A stretch of DNA of 64,000 nt from Sphagnum compactum (GCA_965153455.1 OZ234495.1:2418001-2482000), one strand, 5' to 3'. Counted from the first letter of the stretch, positions 1 through 13,000 are shown. Numbers and translations are program-made. Notes: generated from the sequence alone by a model not told the origin.

Positions 1-151
1 TGGCTTATTTATCATGAACTTTTGTCATCTTTTGATGCACAGGAGAAGCTATCTACCAATATTATCTCTAACTTTTCTCACTATTGAGGAACTGTTGTTT
101 GGCATTTTATGCTGTCTGAATTCAACTTTTGTCTTTTGAATCTCGTTGCAG

Positions 152-1174
152 CAAAGCTTGCTCTACAAGCAGGGGTGGCAGGTATCATTGTGTCTAATCA
201 CGGTGCACGTCAACTTGACTATGTTCCTGCAACCATTTCAGCACTCGAGGAGGTTTGTTTCCTTGACTGCATGCACTGCAGACATTGTCCTATTCACAAA
301 TTTTCCAAGGACAGATTAGTTTGGACATTCTCTTCATGCATCAAAAAATCACCACATGACTATATGTCTGAAATCTATTGCACCTTGTAGGTTGTGCAAG
401 CTGCATCTGGCAGAGTCCCAGTGTTCCTTGATGGAGGTGTACGCCGTGGCACTGATGTTCTAAAGGCCTTGGCCCTTGGGGCGGCTGGCATTTTTGTAAG
501 TACATACCTGTAGTGTCTTCATTTCATCATGTGACCTCTCTGTTTGAACCTCCATAATTTCTGCCATCTCCTCTCTCTGTTTGGAATCTCCAGGGGTAGC
601 TGTGGCAGAAGTGGCTTCAGGCTTTGATAATTTCTGTTGATATGCATCTTAATTGGTCTTGCTGACCAATTAAGATAAGAGTAAGGGATTTGTGTGAGTT
701 TCTACCTGTAGAATTTTCATCTTATTGGATGACCTACCAGAGGCTCCCTGTCTTCTCTATATTTGGAAGACAAGAGAAGCACAGTGATGATACTAAAGCC
801 TACAGCCACTCCTGACAGTTCCAAGTTTATTCTCAGTGGTCAGTTCAGTTAAGAGCTGTCTTGTCCTTGTTGAACTGGGCATGGATTGTCTTCAGAACAA
901 GCTCTTGTTTCTCTTGAATACATTGAGTCATTCAAATCTTTTTTAAGTAGTTCATGGGGACATGTTGCTGACACTGCTCTGGACACAGATTGGGAGGCCT
1001 GTAGTTTTTGCACTCGCATGTGATGGAGAGGCTGGTGTGAAGAAGGCCCTGAAAATGCTGAGGGATGAATTTGAATTAGCCATGGCATTGGCTGGCTGTA
1101 CTAAGGTGAAGGATATCAACCGCTCTCATGTGCAGACTGAATCTGAGCGTCTTGCCCTCTCCTCGAGGCTGTAG
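152..1174 (+). CDS. GLO: Glycolate oxidase ((S)-2-hydroxy-acid oxidase), 3' part, last three exons
   Basis: FMN-dependent peroxisomal enzyme that oxidises glycolate to glyoxylate with release of H2O2 in photorespiration. Exons read as 152-252, 391-495 and 989-1174, all with AG/GT borders and phase-0 joins after the first partial codon. Exon 1 carries the active-site block [11 protein letters not shown], with the His and Arg that act on the substrate in plant GOX. Exon 2 carries [20 protein letters not shown], which binds the FMN phosphate, and exon 3 opens with IGRPVVF and continues through the usual [14 protein letters not shown] helix. The protein ends in -SRL, a type 1 peroxisomal targeting signal. 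The N-terminal two thirds lie before the window; bases 1-151 are intron. The last intron is about 490 bp. A long-chain 2-hydroxy-acid oxidase paralogue cannot be excluded from the C-terminus alone. Confidence 0.95.
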
Positions 1175-4100
1175 ACTGATTCAACAATTGTAAAAATCCA
1201 TCGAAAAGAATTGGCTGTCTGTAGTAAGGTCTTTGTGATCAGTCAGTGTTGAATGACTTGATAAGTTCCTGTACTCCTTCAATTCATCAGCACATAGGTC
1301 TCTGTAGTTCCTCCAAAATGGATTATGTGTGTATTGTATTTCTGCATTGATTAATGAGATTTACCATTCCATTTTCTGCAGCATCATCATCAATGGAAAT
1401 AATAGTATCAGTATTAAGAATGCTCTAATTCTATTTTCCATCTGGAGCATAAAAATGTAAGATTCTAAGAGTAAGGATTTCCAATGTAAGGATTGTGTAC
1501 AACAATCCAGCTGCACAAAGTGAAATGAATTGTTCATGTCTAACTGGCATTCACATGGTGTGTTGCTCCAAATGACCAATTTTTCACATTTAGATCATGG
1601 TTGGGTCATTTGGAGAGCTGTGCTAATATTTCCTGATTGGGTGCCTGATCTGTGGTACCATGAGTATGAATAGAAACCTGACATCAAGCAAGCAAGCTGG
1701 CAGTGCGGTTCACCCTGAGAAAGAATGGAAGATGCATTTAAATGAATTGTCTCAAGGGGAATTAGCATCCCATTTTTTTGATCTGTACATCACAAGTATG
1801 CCATGATTGTTTCAAAGTCTTTTGTGTCTCTGTTTCTGTTCTGCTCTTTCTCTTCTCTATTCCACTTTAGGCCAATTTGATTGCCACTGGCGTGGGGAAG
1901 CTTAACGAGATGTAAAAGGTGCCATGGGAATACCTACATTGGCATCCAGGCAGTAGCAGCATCAGCAGCAGGCAAGGCCCAGGAGACAGAATTATTTTAA
2001 GTTCTATATGCTGCCTATGATGTTCCTGGATTGATGGACAAAGTACCTTTTCAAGGAATCATGAAGGACAACATTGCTGTGAGAATGAAGAAATAGCAAT
2101 GGAAAGACATTGTTGACCTCAAGTTCACTGGTGTTTCTCTCTGCACTCAGGTGTGGCATCTTCTTCTCTTGCTTCTTACTGCATTGAAGTGTATTACATA
2201 AGGTAAAAGCTTGTGCCACTATTCTCATAATGCTACGTTCCTATGAAGCTGGTGGTCCCCATGTTATACTGCTCTTATTTGCAATCTATTTCTCTTCATC
2301 TAAATTTGAGCATAAGTGCACTTATTGCTGGTCTGCTTGCCTAGAACAATATTCAGTTCCTGCACTGGGGATTGTAGATGCCTTGGTTATGATCTGCATT
2401 GCTTGGTTATCTCAAGTGCTTATTGACACATGTTGAATGTCAGGGGGGACTTCTGAATATATCATCATTTCTGGCCACAACTGGAAGCATTGGACAAGCC
2501 AATCCTGCTGCAGCCAAAGCTGGAGATATTGGATTGCTAGTGAATAAGCAACCCACAGTATCCCTGGTGAGCTTCAGGTCTATACTGCTGCATTATTTCT
2601 TCTATGCTGCACACAGCTCATTGCAGCCATGTTTCTAAACCATGCAGACAGGGATGTTTTATGTTTTTTAACTAAGGACAATGCCAAGTGCTCATTCTAA
2701 CACTATATCCATATGATAATTGCTAAACACATAAAGGAAATAGGGAAGGTTTTGTGGTAACATGCCCGATCAACCCACCTATACTTCTCCTGTAAGCAAT
2801 GCTTGTGGTTATAAGCATCTCTGAAACAAATGTGACACATCATTTCAACACTGGTCTTGATGAAAGACTCTCAAAGGACTATGATGCATGAACAAGGGCA
2901 AATACTTTGTTGTGACATGCAATCGACATTGAGTTTGGGTTCTTCGCTAATTTAAGTTGGGAAATTTCCATAGTTTTACAACCACGAAACAACTCACAAC
3001 AACTAGATTAGCTATCATCATGCAATCTGCCTTTCTTTTCCACTGGTGATGAAGCAACATTTATCTTTTAAGGATTAGCTTATTTGTTTTCTTGTGTTGG
3101 TTGAGATGTTATGTGTTAATTGATTGCACAAAATATCAAGGATTTCTGTTGCATAACAAACAATAGTGATGTGTGGAGAAAATCATTGATGAAGAGTAGA
3201 CTAACAGTACACCAAAGGATCTTTGGTGTTGTTCGTGCAATGAGCAATGATGTTGGGGAATCGCAACGATTGTCTATTTTAGAAATGAAGTTGAAGATGA
3301 AATTCTTGATGACATTTTGAGTGAGTTGAATTTGTGCTTGGTAACTATTGTTGTCAGAAATGTTCACGTAAATTATTTATAGTTAAACCAATTAAAGGAA
3401 CTAAATTGTAAAAGAGGTGAATACTAAACACTCCAAGGATTTAGATAAAAAGAAATATCATAAAAAGGATGCATAATTTATGCAAGGTATTACAATCCAG
3501 GAACATATAGGTACATCAGGACATGTGAGGTTATAAGGTATGGTACCATTATACTTTAGGGCAAATTATAAAGCACCAGGGAGTGAGTAATGCCAAAGCT
3601 ATGCATGGCCTTTTGAGCGTTGAGCCACTGGTATAATCATATCAAATGATTGTTTTCAGTTGGACCATAATGGGCTTTATAATTTGCTCATTAATTGTTT
3701 TCATTATGAGTAAGGCTCATTTATTGTAATTAACTCATAAGGGCAAATTATGAGTAAGGCTCATTATGAGTATGGCTCATTAATTGTGTTCATTATGTTA
3801 AGTTTCAAGCAAGAGCACCGATCTATTTGATAATATGTGATGTTTGATCAGAAGTGATAATATGGTTAATGTAAGTGATGCATTTGTAAACTTAAATATC
3901 TAGTGCTATTATTGAGGAAAGAATGAGATTTTGATGTATATGAAATGTGGTGTTTAATAGAAGTTATCTCTATTGTCCCAAAGTTTTGATGTCTATTTCT
4001 TGTTGTAGGATGTAGTTCCATTGTTGTCACTTGTAGTTGAATTATCACCTTCATGCACAATTGTTTCATTCATTTTGACATGAAGGTGGCTCTTCATTTC

Positions 4101-5039
4101 TAAATTTACGTAGGTTGATGTGCAATTACTAGAACTTTGCTCACATATAATTTGATCCTCTCATCAAATTAAACTTAGTGTTGTGTTATTTGTCAAAATT
4201 GTGTTCTTGCTTTCCAAAAAATCAAGTTAGTGCCCAATCCAAGAGTATGCATATCCAATTAAAAATGTAAAAGGTACTTAACTAGTGTTGTGTGAGTATG
4301 TATTTCAACTATACCCAAAGAATAGGGCATACAAGAAAAATTGCATATGTAAAGCTTGTAGGGCTTGGGCTTTCTTCTAAAATTTGCAAAACTAAACCCT
4401 CCAAGCAAGCACATAAATCTTTTTCTTTATTAACATTGAAGCATGCAAAATGTGTATTAGTATGTCAAATGTCTTTCAAATGTCAACTCAAGCATGTGTA
4501 TTGACAAAACCATATTCAAGACCAACATAGACCAAGGAAAAACAACAAATGGGAATGTGTATTGACACAACCACATTGGAAATCATCAATGACACATATA
4601 CAGTATGGGAAGTGTTCATTCAACTTGAAAAATTTGGAAATTATCAATGACACGTAAATGGTATGAAAAGTTTTCATTCAACTTGAAAAAATTGTTATGA
4701 ACATTATGGGTGGGTACAAATAGTCACCTAAAAATGTTACATTAATAATGCTACACTATTCACTAACTATTTACAACATTTTTCTCAAGTTGCAATCTCC
4801 TTATATTCAAATACAATTTGTTTTCCTTCACATCCTTGCTTGGAATATCCTTGAGTTGTAACAAGTGCACATTGAGGTAGAGTGTGCTTTTAGTTGACAA
4901 CTACCAATCTCAAACCATACACACACAAAACAAGAAACCCACATGATACAAATCAAAACAACATTGTAAGATTCATAGCATACTCACTACAAACAATAAG
5001 ATATTATTTACTTATTTACTTAATAATTGACTAAAATTT
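1175..5039. other. Intergenic: 3' flank of glycolate oxidase, no recognised gene
   Basis: The first few hundred bases are probably 3' UTR. Around 1860-2640 there are short, GC-richer patches that look like broken exons; one reads GLLNISSFLATTGSIGQANP near 2446-2505, but I do not recognise the family and the frame is interrupted. From about 3300 the DNA is AT-rich. Short repeats are seen: a 14-bp inverted repeat GCAAATTATAAAGC at 3561-3574 and 3674-3687, and a roughly 58-bp direct repeat at about 4576-4633 and 4634-4692. Confidence 0.6.
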
Positions 5040-5600
5040 TATAACATTGAAACCTAAAATCCAACACAAAAAATACATGCACATAGTTGTTGCTTGAAAA
5101 TGGTAGCAAAACCACAAAGATATATGACCCAAAGCAAAATTAATTAATTAAGTAATTGCAACAAAGAAACCCAACACAAACAACCCAAAAAAATTGCACG
5201 TTGTCAATTGCTTCAAAATGAGAACAAAAACACAAAGACATAGGATCGAAAGCAAAATTAATTAAGTGATTGCAACAAGGAAACCCAACACAAATGACCC
5301 AAAAAAATTGCATATTGTCATTCCTTTGAAATGGTACTAAAAAGACAAAGGCATATGACCCACAACAAAACTAACTAACTAAATGAATGCAACAAGGCAA
5401 ACCCAAAATTGCACATTGTTATTTACTTGAACATGACAACAAAAACACAAAGACTTAGACGAAAAAAAAAGTTGAATGATTAAGTGATAATAACAAGGAC
5501 CCCAACACAAACAACCCAAAAAACGAATGCACATGGCCATTTGTTCAAAGAAAAAAACACAACTTCGCACCATGGTTGCATGCACAACAACAAAACAACC
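5040..5600. repeat. Degenerate tandem array, period about 115 bp, about five copies
   Basis: The motif GAAACCCAACACAAA or a close variant recurs at 5049, 5165, 5280, 5396 and about 5498, giving steps of 116, 115, 116 and 102 bp. Each unit also has a TTGCACATTGT-like block, then CAAAGACATA and an AATTAATTAAGTGATTGCAA-like tail. It lies just beyond the 3' end of the minus-strand hAT fossil. Confidence 0.8.
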
Positions 5601-5789
5601 AACCTTAAAATTTTATTGTAAAGCTATAAATAAACCAATAAGGGTAAACTTTTCTATCCTATTCATCATCAAGGCATTTTACCCCACTATGGAAATGCAT
5701 TCACAATTCATATTCATTTGCAATGTTAATAGCAATCCATAAGTGTAACACACATAGTCGATAGGGTTTAACTCTTGTATTGCTCTTCA

Positions 5790-7800
5790 ATTGTCCACTT
5801 CCACCATAACTTAATCAATCCTCTTCAAAAAATTTGAAATTTACACAAGGAGAATTTTGTTTTCCTCAAGAACAACATCTTCAACATTCAAGAACTTTTC
5901 CATTGATTTAAAGTATACCCCATTTGAACAATCAAACTTAAGATCATCTAACCAATTTTTCATGATTAGAACCAATTTGTCCAAATTTTTTATCCCAAAT
6001 TAACAATGTCTCAAACCAATGATGACCCCCACCATATTGAAATTTTTTTCAATTTCAATTTGCAATCCTACAATGTCCATCATTTGATGGGCAAAAAATC
6101 CAATGTTTAGATGTTCATGTTTTGCCCACCAAGTGAAAGGATTAAAAGGTTTTGCTGGCACCACAATCCTTTTGGACAATTTTAATCTCAAGAGCTTTAT
6201 GCAACTTTTTTAGTTGAAACCAAGGATCCAAACACAGTTAGTTTAAGCAAAACATCCCAATAAGTTAAAAAATGATAAGACTTGGAATTAGTTTGTTATA
6301 AAATAATCAACAACAATGGTATCAACACTTCACAATCACACACTACCACAATATGCATGGCCATATTAAAGCCCACATAATCTTGAATAAACTATAGATT
6401 TTTAAACCATGGGTCTAGCATGTGTACCAACACATTATGCGCAATGTTAAGTGGATAGGATGAAGCAAAAGCTAAAAGTTTCAACACATTTATAACTTCA
6501 ATCCACATGCAAATGCCAAGATACATTGGTTTGCAGTTGAAGTCTCCAATCTACAATCAACATCAAAGAAACAACAAATTTTTTAAAAAGATTCCAAAAA
6601 TCACAAAATCATCAACACAATTCCAAGAAAATCACAAAAAAACACATAAACTTACCTATATGACCTCATTTGCATGAATATTTGTGTTGCACGTCATAGA
6701 ACACATAGATATGGCTACATAAATTGCATTAGACAATAACCAATACCCATAGGACTAATTCAAACATATTGAGTGACCACTAGAAACAAATCTCAATAAT
6801 TTCTTATGCCACAATAGATGTGTGAAGACTTGAAATTGTGTTTTACAAGGCAATGGTTTGCTGTGAATAACAAAGATTGATGGCATCTTTTAATTCCAAG
6901 GTTTCTTTGAAAAAAAATAAATAAATGCAAACTGGTCTTCATCAAAATCATTAATTTCTAAAGGTGGAGATAAACATCTTCATAAGCTTTAGCCCATTCC
7001 TATCTATCTTTTATGTTTTTTTGTCCAAGTAATAATATTTTGAAGAGAAGATTGTGCAACCATGATGGAAATTTTTTCATCCCATCACAAACTTTCACAT
7101 CATTAGTTGCATACAATTATCATTTGGACACGGCATGCCCATAATAAGTAGCAAAATTGTACAACCATGGCACAACTCTTGAAGTCTTGTGAACCTCAAA
7201 GATACCTATATCATAACATGGTTCCCACTTTTTGTTAATATATTTAACCACCAAAGCAAAAGTGTCAAATCCATCTTGTGACATCTAAAGGTCAAATGTG
7301 GCAATGACTATAATGGCTTTAGCAAGGGGAGGGAACACATGCCATTCCATGTCTTGCTGACTTGATAAAAACTACCTCATCAAAAATTGTCATTTACTTG
7401 GAAACACAACTTGATTGCATTTTTAAATGACTAGCCTCTTAAGCCATATGTTTTCAATGGAGCTCAAAGGGTGATACTTTTTGGTAATGTACAAAGTCAA
7501 ATCTTCAAAAAATTATTCTTGAGGAAGGTCAATGTTTTTGCAAGGAACTCCGTTGTAAAAGAAATCAACAATGGAGTTTGTTGGGTTTTTTCTTTTTTTA
7601 AAAGGTTGTTGAACATTTGTAATCAGGTAAATATCATTTTTTTGTGTTTTGTAATTACTTGACACATCAAAATGCTTGAAAATGACATGTCTACTCATGG
7701 TTTTTGTTATACGTGACAAAACCTTTTTAATCATGAGTGCTTTTGTTTTTTCTTTTCTCTCCACCCTCTTCTTGGTGGATAGAATGCACACAATGCATCA
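5790..7800 (-). pseudogene. hAT-family transposase fossil no. 1 (BED / DUF659 / hAT dimerisation)
   Basis: Reading the minus strand from about 7790 down, fragments line up in the order of a plant hAT transposase. There is a BED-finger-like stretch ending in RHVIFKHF, then NSIVDFFYN, then diverged DUF659 parts, including a readable GYWLLSNAIYVAIS near 6740. Last comes the C-terminal dimerisation block near 6000-6160: PFTWWAKHEHLNIGFFAHQM followed by IVGLQIEIEKNFNMVGVI. Stops and frameshifts throughout make it dead. The second copy at 27-29.4 kb belongs to the same family and orientation. Ends (TIRs, target duplication) were not found. Family assignment is by memory of hAT domain motifs, not by alignment. 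Confidence 0.8.
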
Positions 7801-9460
7801 CATAAGTTGAGATTATAAAAGTTTACAAAAGTTGCAAAATAATTAAGTTTAAAGAAAGCCCATGTACTTGATGTATGATGAAAAGGAAATCAAAACTTCT
7901 AATTCATTTGCAATTGGAGAAATTGTTGTTGTTGTCACCCTTGTGCTCCAACTTGCAAAACCTCTTCTAGTTCTCTTTCTCAAGCTAACTCATTAATTGA
8001 TTAAAATTTAATTCCACCATCACCATTCCCAACCGCCCTTCAATAACATTTGCATTATTAGGATTAACAATTGATTAAGAAAAGCTTTAAGATTTTTCTT
8101 TCACTCTCACAATACTTGTAACATCCCAATTGAACAATGACAATAGAGCTAACAAAAGGTTAGGGTTTAAGATATAAGAACAAAAGAACAATGGCAAGCA
8201 CCAACAATGTAACAAAATAAAAACAGAATCTTGATTCTCCTTCTTGAACCTATCACAAGAAAGGAATGATGGCAAGTGTAAGAAATGCAAAAAAAGGAAC
8301 AATTACAAGCGTAAAAGATGTAACAAAAGAACAACGACAAATATAAGAAATGCAAGCTTTTCCTTTTTGAACCCAACACAACAAAATGATGACAAGCAAA
8401 AACAATGACCATATAATGACGAGTGCAATCATTGAAAAAATGATGGAAGAAGGTGCAAGCAACACAATTTTATCTTCTTGAATCAAACATGATTTAAGTT
8501 CATTTTCTTGAATGCAACACATGAGAGCATTCACTTTCTTTGTGACACACACACTAAAGTGATCTCTCTAACCCTAATCCTAATACACCTAATGAATGCC
8601 CTTACCGATGTGAACAAGTGACACCCTCCTCACCTACACATCTCACGGGCTTTGACCAATGCAAAGCTTATCTAGGCATCAACATGATCACTAAGGAATA
8701 GGCAAAACAAAAGCAAACGGAGTTAAGTCTTCTCTTTCTTTTGCTTCAATTGCCATCCATGGGTGAGGGCCTCACATGCTTGTATCCATGCCCTAATATA
8801 TACTTGGTATGTACACACATACCCACCCAACACTCATAAGATCATCTAGTCCACCTAAGTAACATTTTATAAGTCCCTTTGTTCAGCAATTAAAAAATTA
8901 AATGATTTTTTTGTCATATAAAAAGAATTATATTACAAAAACAATTTCCAATGGTCCCATGAACTTGGTACCAAAAGTACCCTTAAGACAATAATATATA
9001 CCTGGCAAAGCACTCTAATTATTCCCTTCAGAAAATGGAAAGGAAACACATGGATAATTTATTCCCCCATATGTATGCCTTTAGGTCAAAACCATGGTGG
9101 TTAAAGTCCACCATGAAGGGGGGTGTGTGTGTGCTCTCCGGAGATAACCCATGTTCCCCACCATTGGTTAACATTACAAGTGAAACTGGCAGATGACAGA
9201 CCTGTCCCATATACAGAAAAATCCCCTGAAAATGGTATTGGGATAAGATACCAAAGATATTACGCACGTAATTTGACTTCAATCAACCACTTTCCACCTT
9301 CAGACACTCGAGTTTTTCGGAACATTTTATACCCATTTGGAGGAGGAGGTAATAGAGAAACAATTTGTTGACAAAGTCTCTCGTATACAAAAGTATTATT
9401 TGCCCCCCCTAAAAAAACGGTAGACTGAAAGATAGACAAACCCATGCACCTACTGAGGTG
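7801..9460. other. Intergenic, AT-rich, with degenerate repeats at about 8150-8520
   Basis: A CTTCTTGAACCYAACACAA-like block recurs near 8243, 8362 and 8474, a step of about 115 bp, separated by AAGAAATGCAA-rich sequence. The long minus-strand open frames here are products of this low-complexity repeat and not genes. Nothing else was recognised. Confidence 0.55.
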
Positions 9461-9553
9461 GCAATTCCGTAAGTTATGGCATTTTGGATATCCTCATGCA
9501 GATTATGCAATTCCGTAAGTTATGGCATTTTTGGATATCCTCATGCAGATTAT
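9461..9553. repeat. Recent tandem duplication, unit 46-47 bp
   Basis: GCAATTCCGTAAGTTATGGC starts at 9461 and again at 9507. The two copies run 9461-9506 and 9507-9553 and differ only by one extra T, so the duplication is young compared with the other arrays. Confidence 0.95.
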
Positions 9554-9811
9554 ACCACACCACACGGTAGATAGATTGTCATCATGTGTTTTATATTTTC
9601 CAATAACACCCAAGCAAAGAAATGTGTGTGACATGAAACTGATCAAGATGAGGAGGAGGAGGAGGAGGATATGATGGTGGTGAGGTGTATTGAAGATAAC
9701 TTCACACACACACACATGGTGCAGAGAGTCAGTGTCCTATTGTGCAATAATAATAAAGCACTTAGACAAATTTCCAAATGAATTTGGAAAGCACCTCATA
9801 TGTCCATGTAT

Positions 9812-10080
9812 TCTATATAGTAAAGGACGTCGTGGTCGTGAAGCTCGGGATGAAATGAAGCTTTCCATCCAGACGTCGGGATGAAATGAAGTTTTCCATC
9901 CAGATGTCAGGATGAAATGAAGCTTTCCATCCATCCATTCGTCATCCATCCTGTCATCCATCCAAACAGAACAAATATATATTTTTAAAAGGGAAAAAAC
10001 TAGAAAAAAAATTAAAACAGAAAAACACTTTAACAATTAAAAATAACACACCTGTGCATTAGGCAGGGGGTTCAAACTAG
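9812..10080 (+). mobile_element. Candidate non-autonomous Helitron-like element
   Basis: It starts with TCTATATAGTAAAGGACGTC, resembling a Helitron 5' end (TC...), and ends in CTAG at 10077-10080 followed by T. A small GC hairpin (CCTG/CAGG) lies about nine bases before the CTAG. Inside is a three-unit 31-bp minisatellite built on GGGATGAAATGAAGCTTTCC (units near 9847, 9878 and 9909) and a TCATCCATCC run. A second copy of the 5' end starts at 10086, immediately after the CTAG. The base before the 5' TC is T and not the expected A, which weakens the call. It could instead be a composite minisatellite. Confidence 0.35.
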
Positions 10081-10085
10081 TATAC

Positions 10086-10214
10086 TCTATATAGTAAAGG
10101 ACTTCGTGGTCGTGAAGCTTCGGGATGAAATGAAACTTTCCATTCAGAAGTCAGGATGAAATGAAACTTTCCATCCGTCCATCCATCTGTCATCTATATA
10201 TATATATATATATA
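10086..10214 (+). repeat. Second copy of the TCTATATAGTAAAGG element start, ending in a (TA)n run
   Basis: Repeats the first 100 or so bases of the 9812 element, including two GGATGAAATGAAACTTTCC units, and then runs into a TA microsatellite at about 10194-10214. It has no visible 3' end and looks truncated. Confidence 0.6.
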
Positions 10215-13000
10215 GTAGGCATAAGATGGGTCTGACTCTTAAGTTGTGTTGACTCGTAAGTAGTAACCCAAACACCATGTGACCTACAAAATGATGTTAG
10301 GTTCATGAAAACTAACTTTCACCTTGTGCTTTATGATGATGGGTAAAGCCAATCGGGTGAGGGACATTCCCAAAATAGGGGGGGCTGGCCTTGCCCTTAG
10401 GCTTTGGCCCCCTTGTGCTGGGACTTAGGGTTTTACCTTCCAGTTAGGTACATACATGAACTAGCATGTTATGTGCATTGTGCCAAGTTAGGAAATGTAC
10501 ATCCATCCTGTCTATTTATTGATTGATTGCAAATACTCATGATAGATTTGCCATAACACACACTACCTCGTACCCCCGGATCTAAATGAGATTGGGATGG
10601 TACTCGCCAAAGATTGAAAAAATCACACTATCTATGAAGCAAGGTTGTTTGTTTGTTTGTACTTATGAGATCCACCGAATTGGGATGCTTCAGATTGCAT
10701 TCTTGGTCTCTTTCGAAAGCTCTCGATGCACACGAAGGGGTGCATGGGCTTGGTTCCATGATGTGTGGACTTGCCGTGCAAAAGTTCTTGAATATTGAAT
10801 GATTTTTTCATTGAAAATTTTAAATTTAAATTAAATCGTGACTAAGAAATTTGGAGGAATTGGAATGTGCCTACGGTGTTGTTCGAAAGATCTTGATGAG
10901 CAGGATTTAATGGAATTTATTTGGTAACATTTGGATTCAGAATGTGGGAGATATTTATTTTTAAGTGAATTTGCTGCTGAAAATTCAAATAAATTCCAAA
11001 AAATCAGGTTTTGGAAGGAAAAATCAGTTGAGAACATCATTGTAACACTTGAAAGGCTTACCATTCAATTCAAGCATGATTTCCTTTCATATTTAGCTGT
11101 TCAAAAAATCCATACATACATTGCAAAAGAATGTTCACATGTTGAGTTTCCCTATTTTGTAATGGGTTCACACTTGGGCCAACGGCACAGGCCACACTTG
11201 TTCGTATTAAGTACCCATGCTGAGAATCTACTCTTTGGTGGTCACTCCATGTGCTCTTCTCTCTTACTTTTCTTTCAGACTATTATCAACCCAAAAAAGA
11301 ATTTGGAACAAGATTAAAACATTTGAGGCAAAGAAAATACAACCTTTGGGTAAGTATGGATTTATCCACAAATGCTTATTGGGAAACCATCTCACCATGA
11401 CATTACAAAATTGAAAGAAAAACAATTTTCATTTCACCTCTTATGTTGAAAATTCTCCCAAGGCAATTGATTTCTACATAGAGTGTGAAAATTTTCTTTT
11501 GATACCTTGAAAGCAAATTGAGCTTTAGTGTCATCCCTCACACACAACAACAAATGATACCACCAAAAAATGAATACGGCAATCTTAGTTGTTCATGAAA
11601 TATGAGCAAATGCAAGAGGATCCCTAAAACTGATGATTGTGGGTGGTTTTTTAATGTGGGGATGGTGGGTGCAAATATGAGGATTTCTCAACCTTCCAAC
11701 TTTGATCCCACTTCACTTGTGTATGCACCAACAAACTCAACAACCAACACATACATTCGTTAGGTAGGACATACATATACCAAGAAGAACCCATGAGGCC
11801 ATTTGCAGAGCAAATGTCAGACCATGAGCCAAAAGGCTTGGATGTACTCTTTTCCAATCACTAGCACCAACCACCTAAAAAAGAACTAGGAATTGAACAA
11901 GCTCACCTGGCATGGTGCTCCCACACACACATGTCCACTTTTGCTTTCCTTTTGGTTGTTGGTTTGGCTTTTGTGTTGGAAAGAGAATGGGGAAAAGGAA
12001 GGAAGGAAGGAAGGAAGGAAGTGCACCATGTGAGCAAGAAATATATTTACCCTAGACTTCTAACTACATGTAATAATGTAAAAATATTGCCTTTCCTTTA
12101 ATGTAAGGTAAAGTATTTTCCTTTTCCTTTCCTTTGATATTATAGGGGGTTTAGATAGGGAAAATATTTGGTAATTCATAATAAAATCAATTGAATTCAC
12201 ACATCAATGCCAACAATAAAAAAGTTGCAAAAAAAGAAGGGGCGAGGATCTAGATGTGTTTGATACAAAGCATGTTCTCTTGCATGGACCCCCCCATAGC
12301 ATAATTTGAATAGTAATTAGAGCAAAAGGAATGTGATAACCCATATGAAGTTTTTAAACCATTAAAAAATAAAATTCAAAGTGCTTTTGTTGTGTGGGAT
12401 CACACTTTTTCAACATGTATGATAATTTATGATCGAGTAGGTACTCACTCATTTGTAAAACTTTTTTCATGAATGGAACCCCCCAAAAAAAAATGATGAC
12501 AAAGACTTTGTCTAATAAATTCACAAAAAATTGATGACAAAAGAATTTGTCCTTAAAAAAACAAACCATAAAAAAATGATGACACAAATCATTTGTCCAA
12601 AAACACGACCGAAACAAAAATAATGATGACAAAGAATTTATGATGTCCAAAATAGCCAAAAGAATGATCACAAGAAGGAATTTTATCCAAAACCCCAAAA
12701 CAAATGATGGCAAAGAATTTGTCCAAAAACCAACCCCAAAATAAATAAAAAGAAACCAAAGAATATGAAATTGTTGTGCAATTGTTGCCAGTAAAAGTAC
12801 ACTTGTTGGGTGTTGTGTGTGTGTGTGTGTGTGTGTGTGTTTTTTTTTGGGGGCTGATGTTCCTCTTGTTGTCTGTTGTTGTTTTTCTTTGTAAGAGAAA
12901 AAAAAGGAAAGTAGTAGTAGTAGTAGTAGCAGCTGCTGTAGCAGATTGCTCTTATCATCATCTTCTTCACATGCCCAAGTTTGCTCTCATCACTTTTGTT
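10215..13000. other. Intergenic: no gene; repeats only
   Basis: Contains a (GGAA)n microsatellite at about 11996-12021. A degenerate array runs from about 12480 to 12740, in which AAATGATGACAAAGAATTTG recurs about six times at 40-50 bp steps. A (GT)n-T(n) run lies at about 12815-12848. A 32-bp segment at 11166-11197 recurs inverted at 40761-40792. From about 12900 the sequence becomes richer in GTA, CT and GT runs and is probably promoter or 5' UTR of the F-box/kelch gene. Confidence 0.55.

Noticed and set aside
3561-3687. Possible MITE from the 14-bp inverted repeat GCAAATTATAAAGC
   Set aside because: The repeat does not extend, and no flanking target-site duplication is visible.
8087-8552. 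Overlapping minus-strand ORFs rich in Phe/Leu/Ile/Cys (up to 99 codons) that could suggest membrane proteins
   Set aside because: They are read through a degenerate 115-bp A/G-rich repeat; the hydrophobic composition follows from TTC/CTT/TTG-rich antisense sequence.
9737-10036. 99-codon minus-strand ORF
   Set aside because: Translates the 31-bp minisatellite and the TCATCCATCC run; no gene-like features.
10040-10080. GGTTCAAAC near 10070 as a tRNA/SINE B box
   Set aside because: No A box at a suitable distance and no cloverleaf can be drawn.
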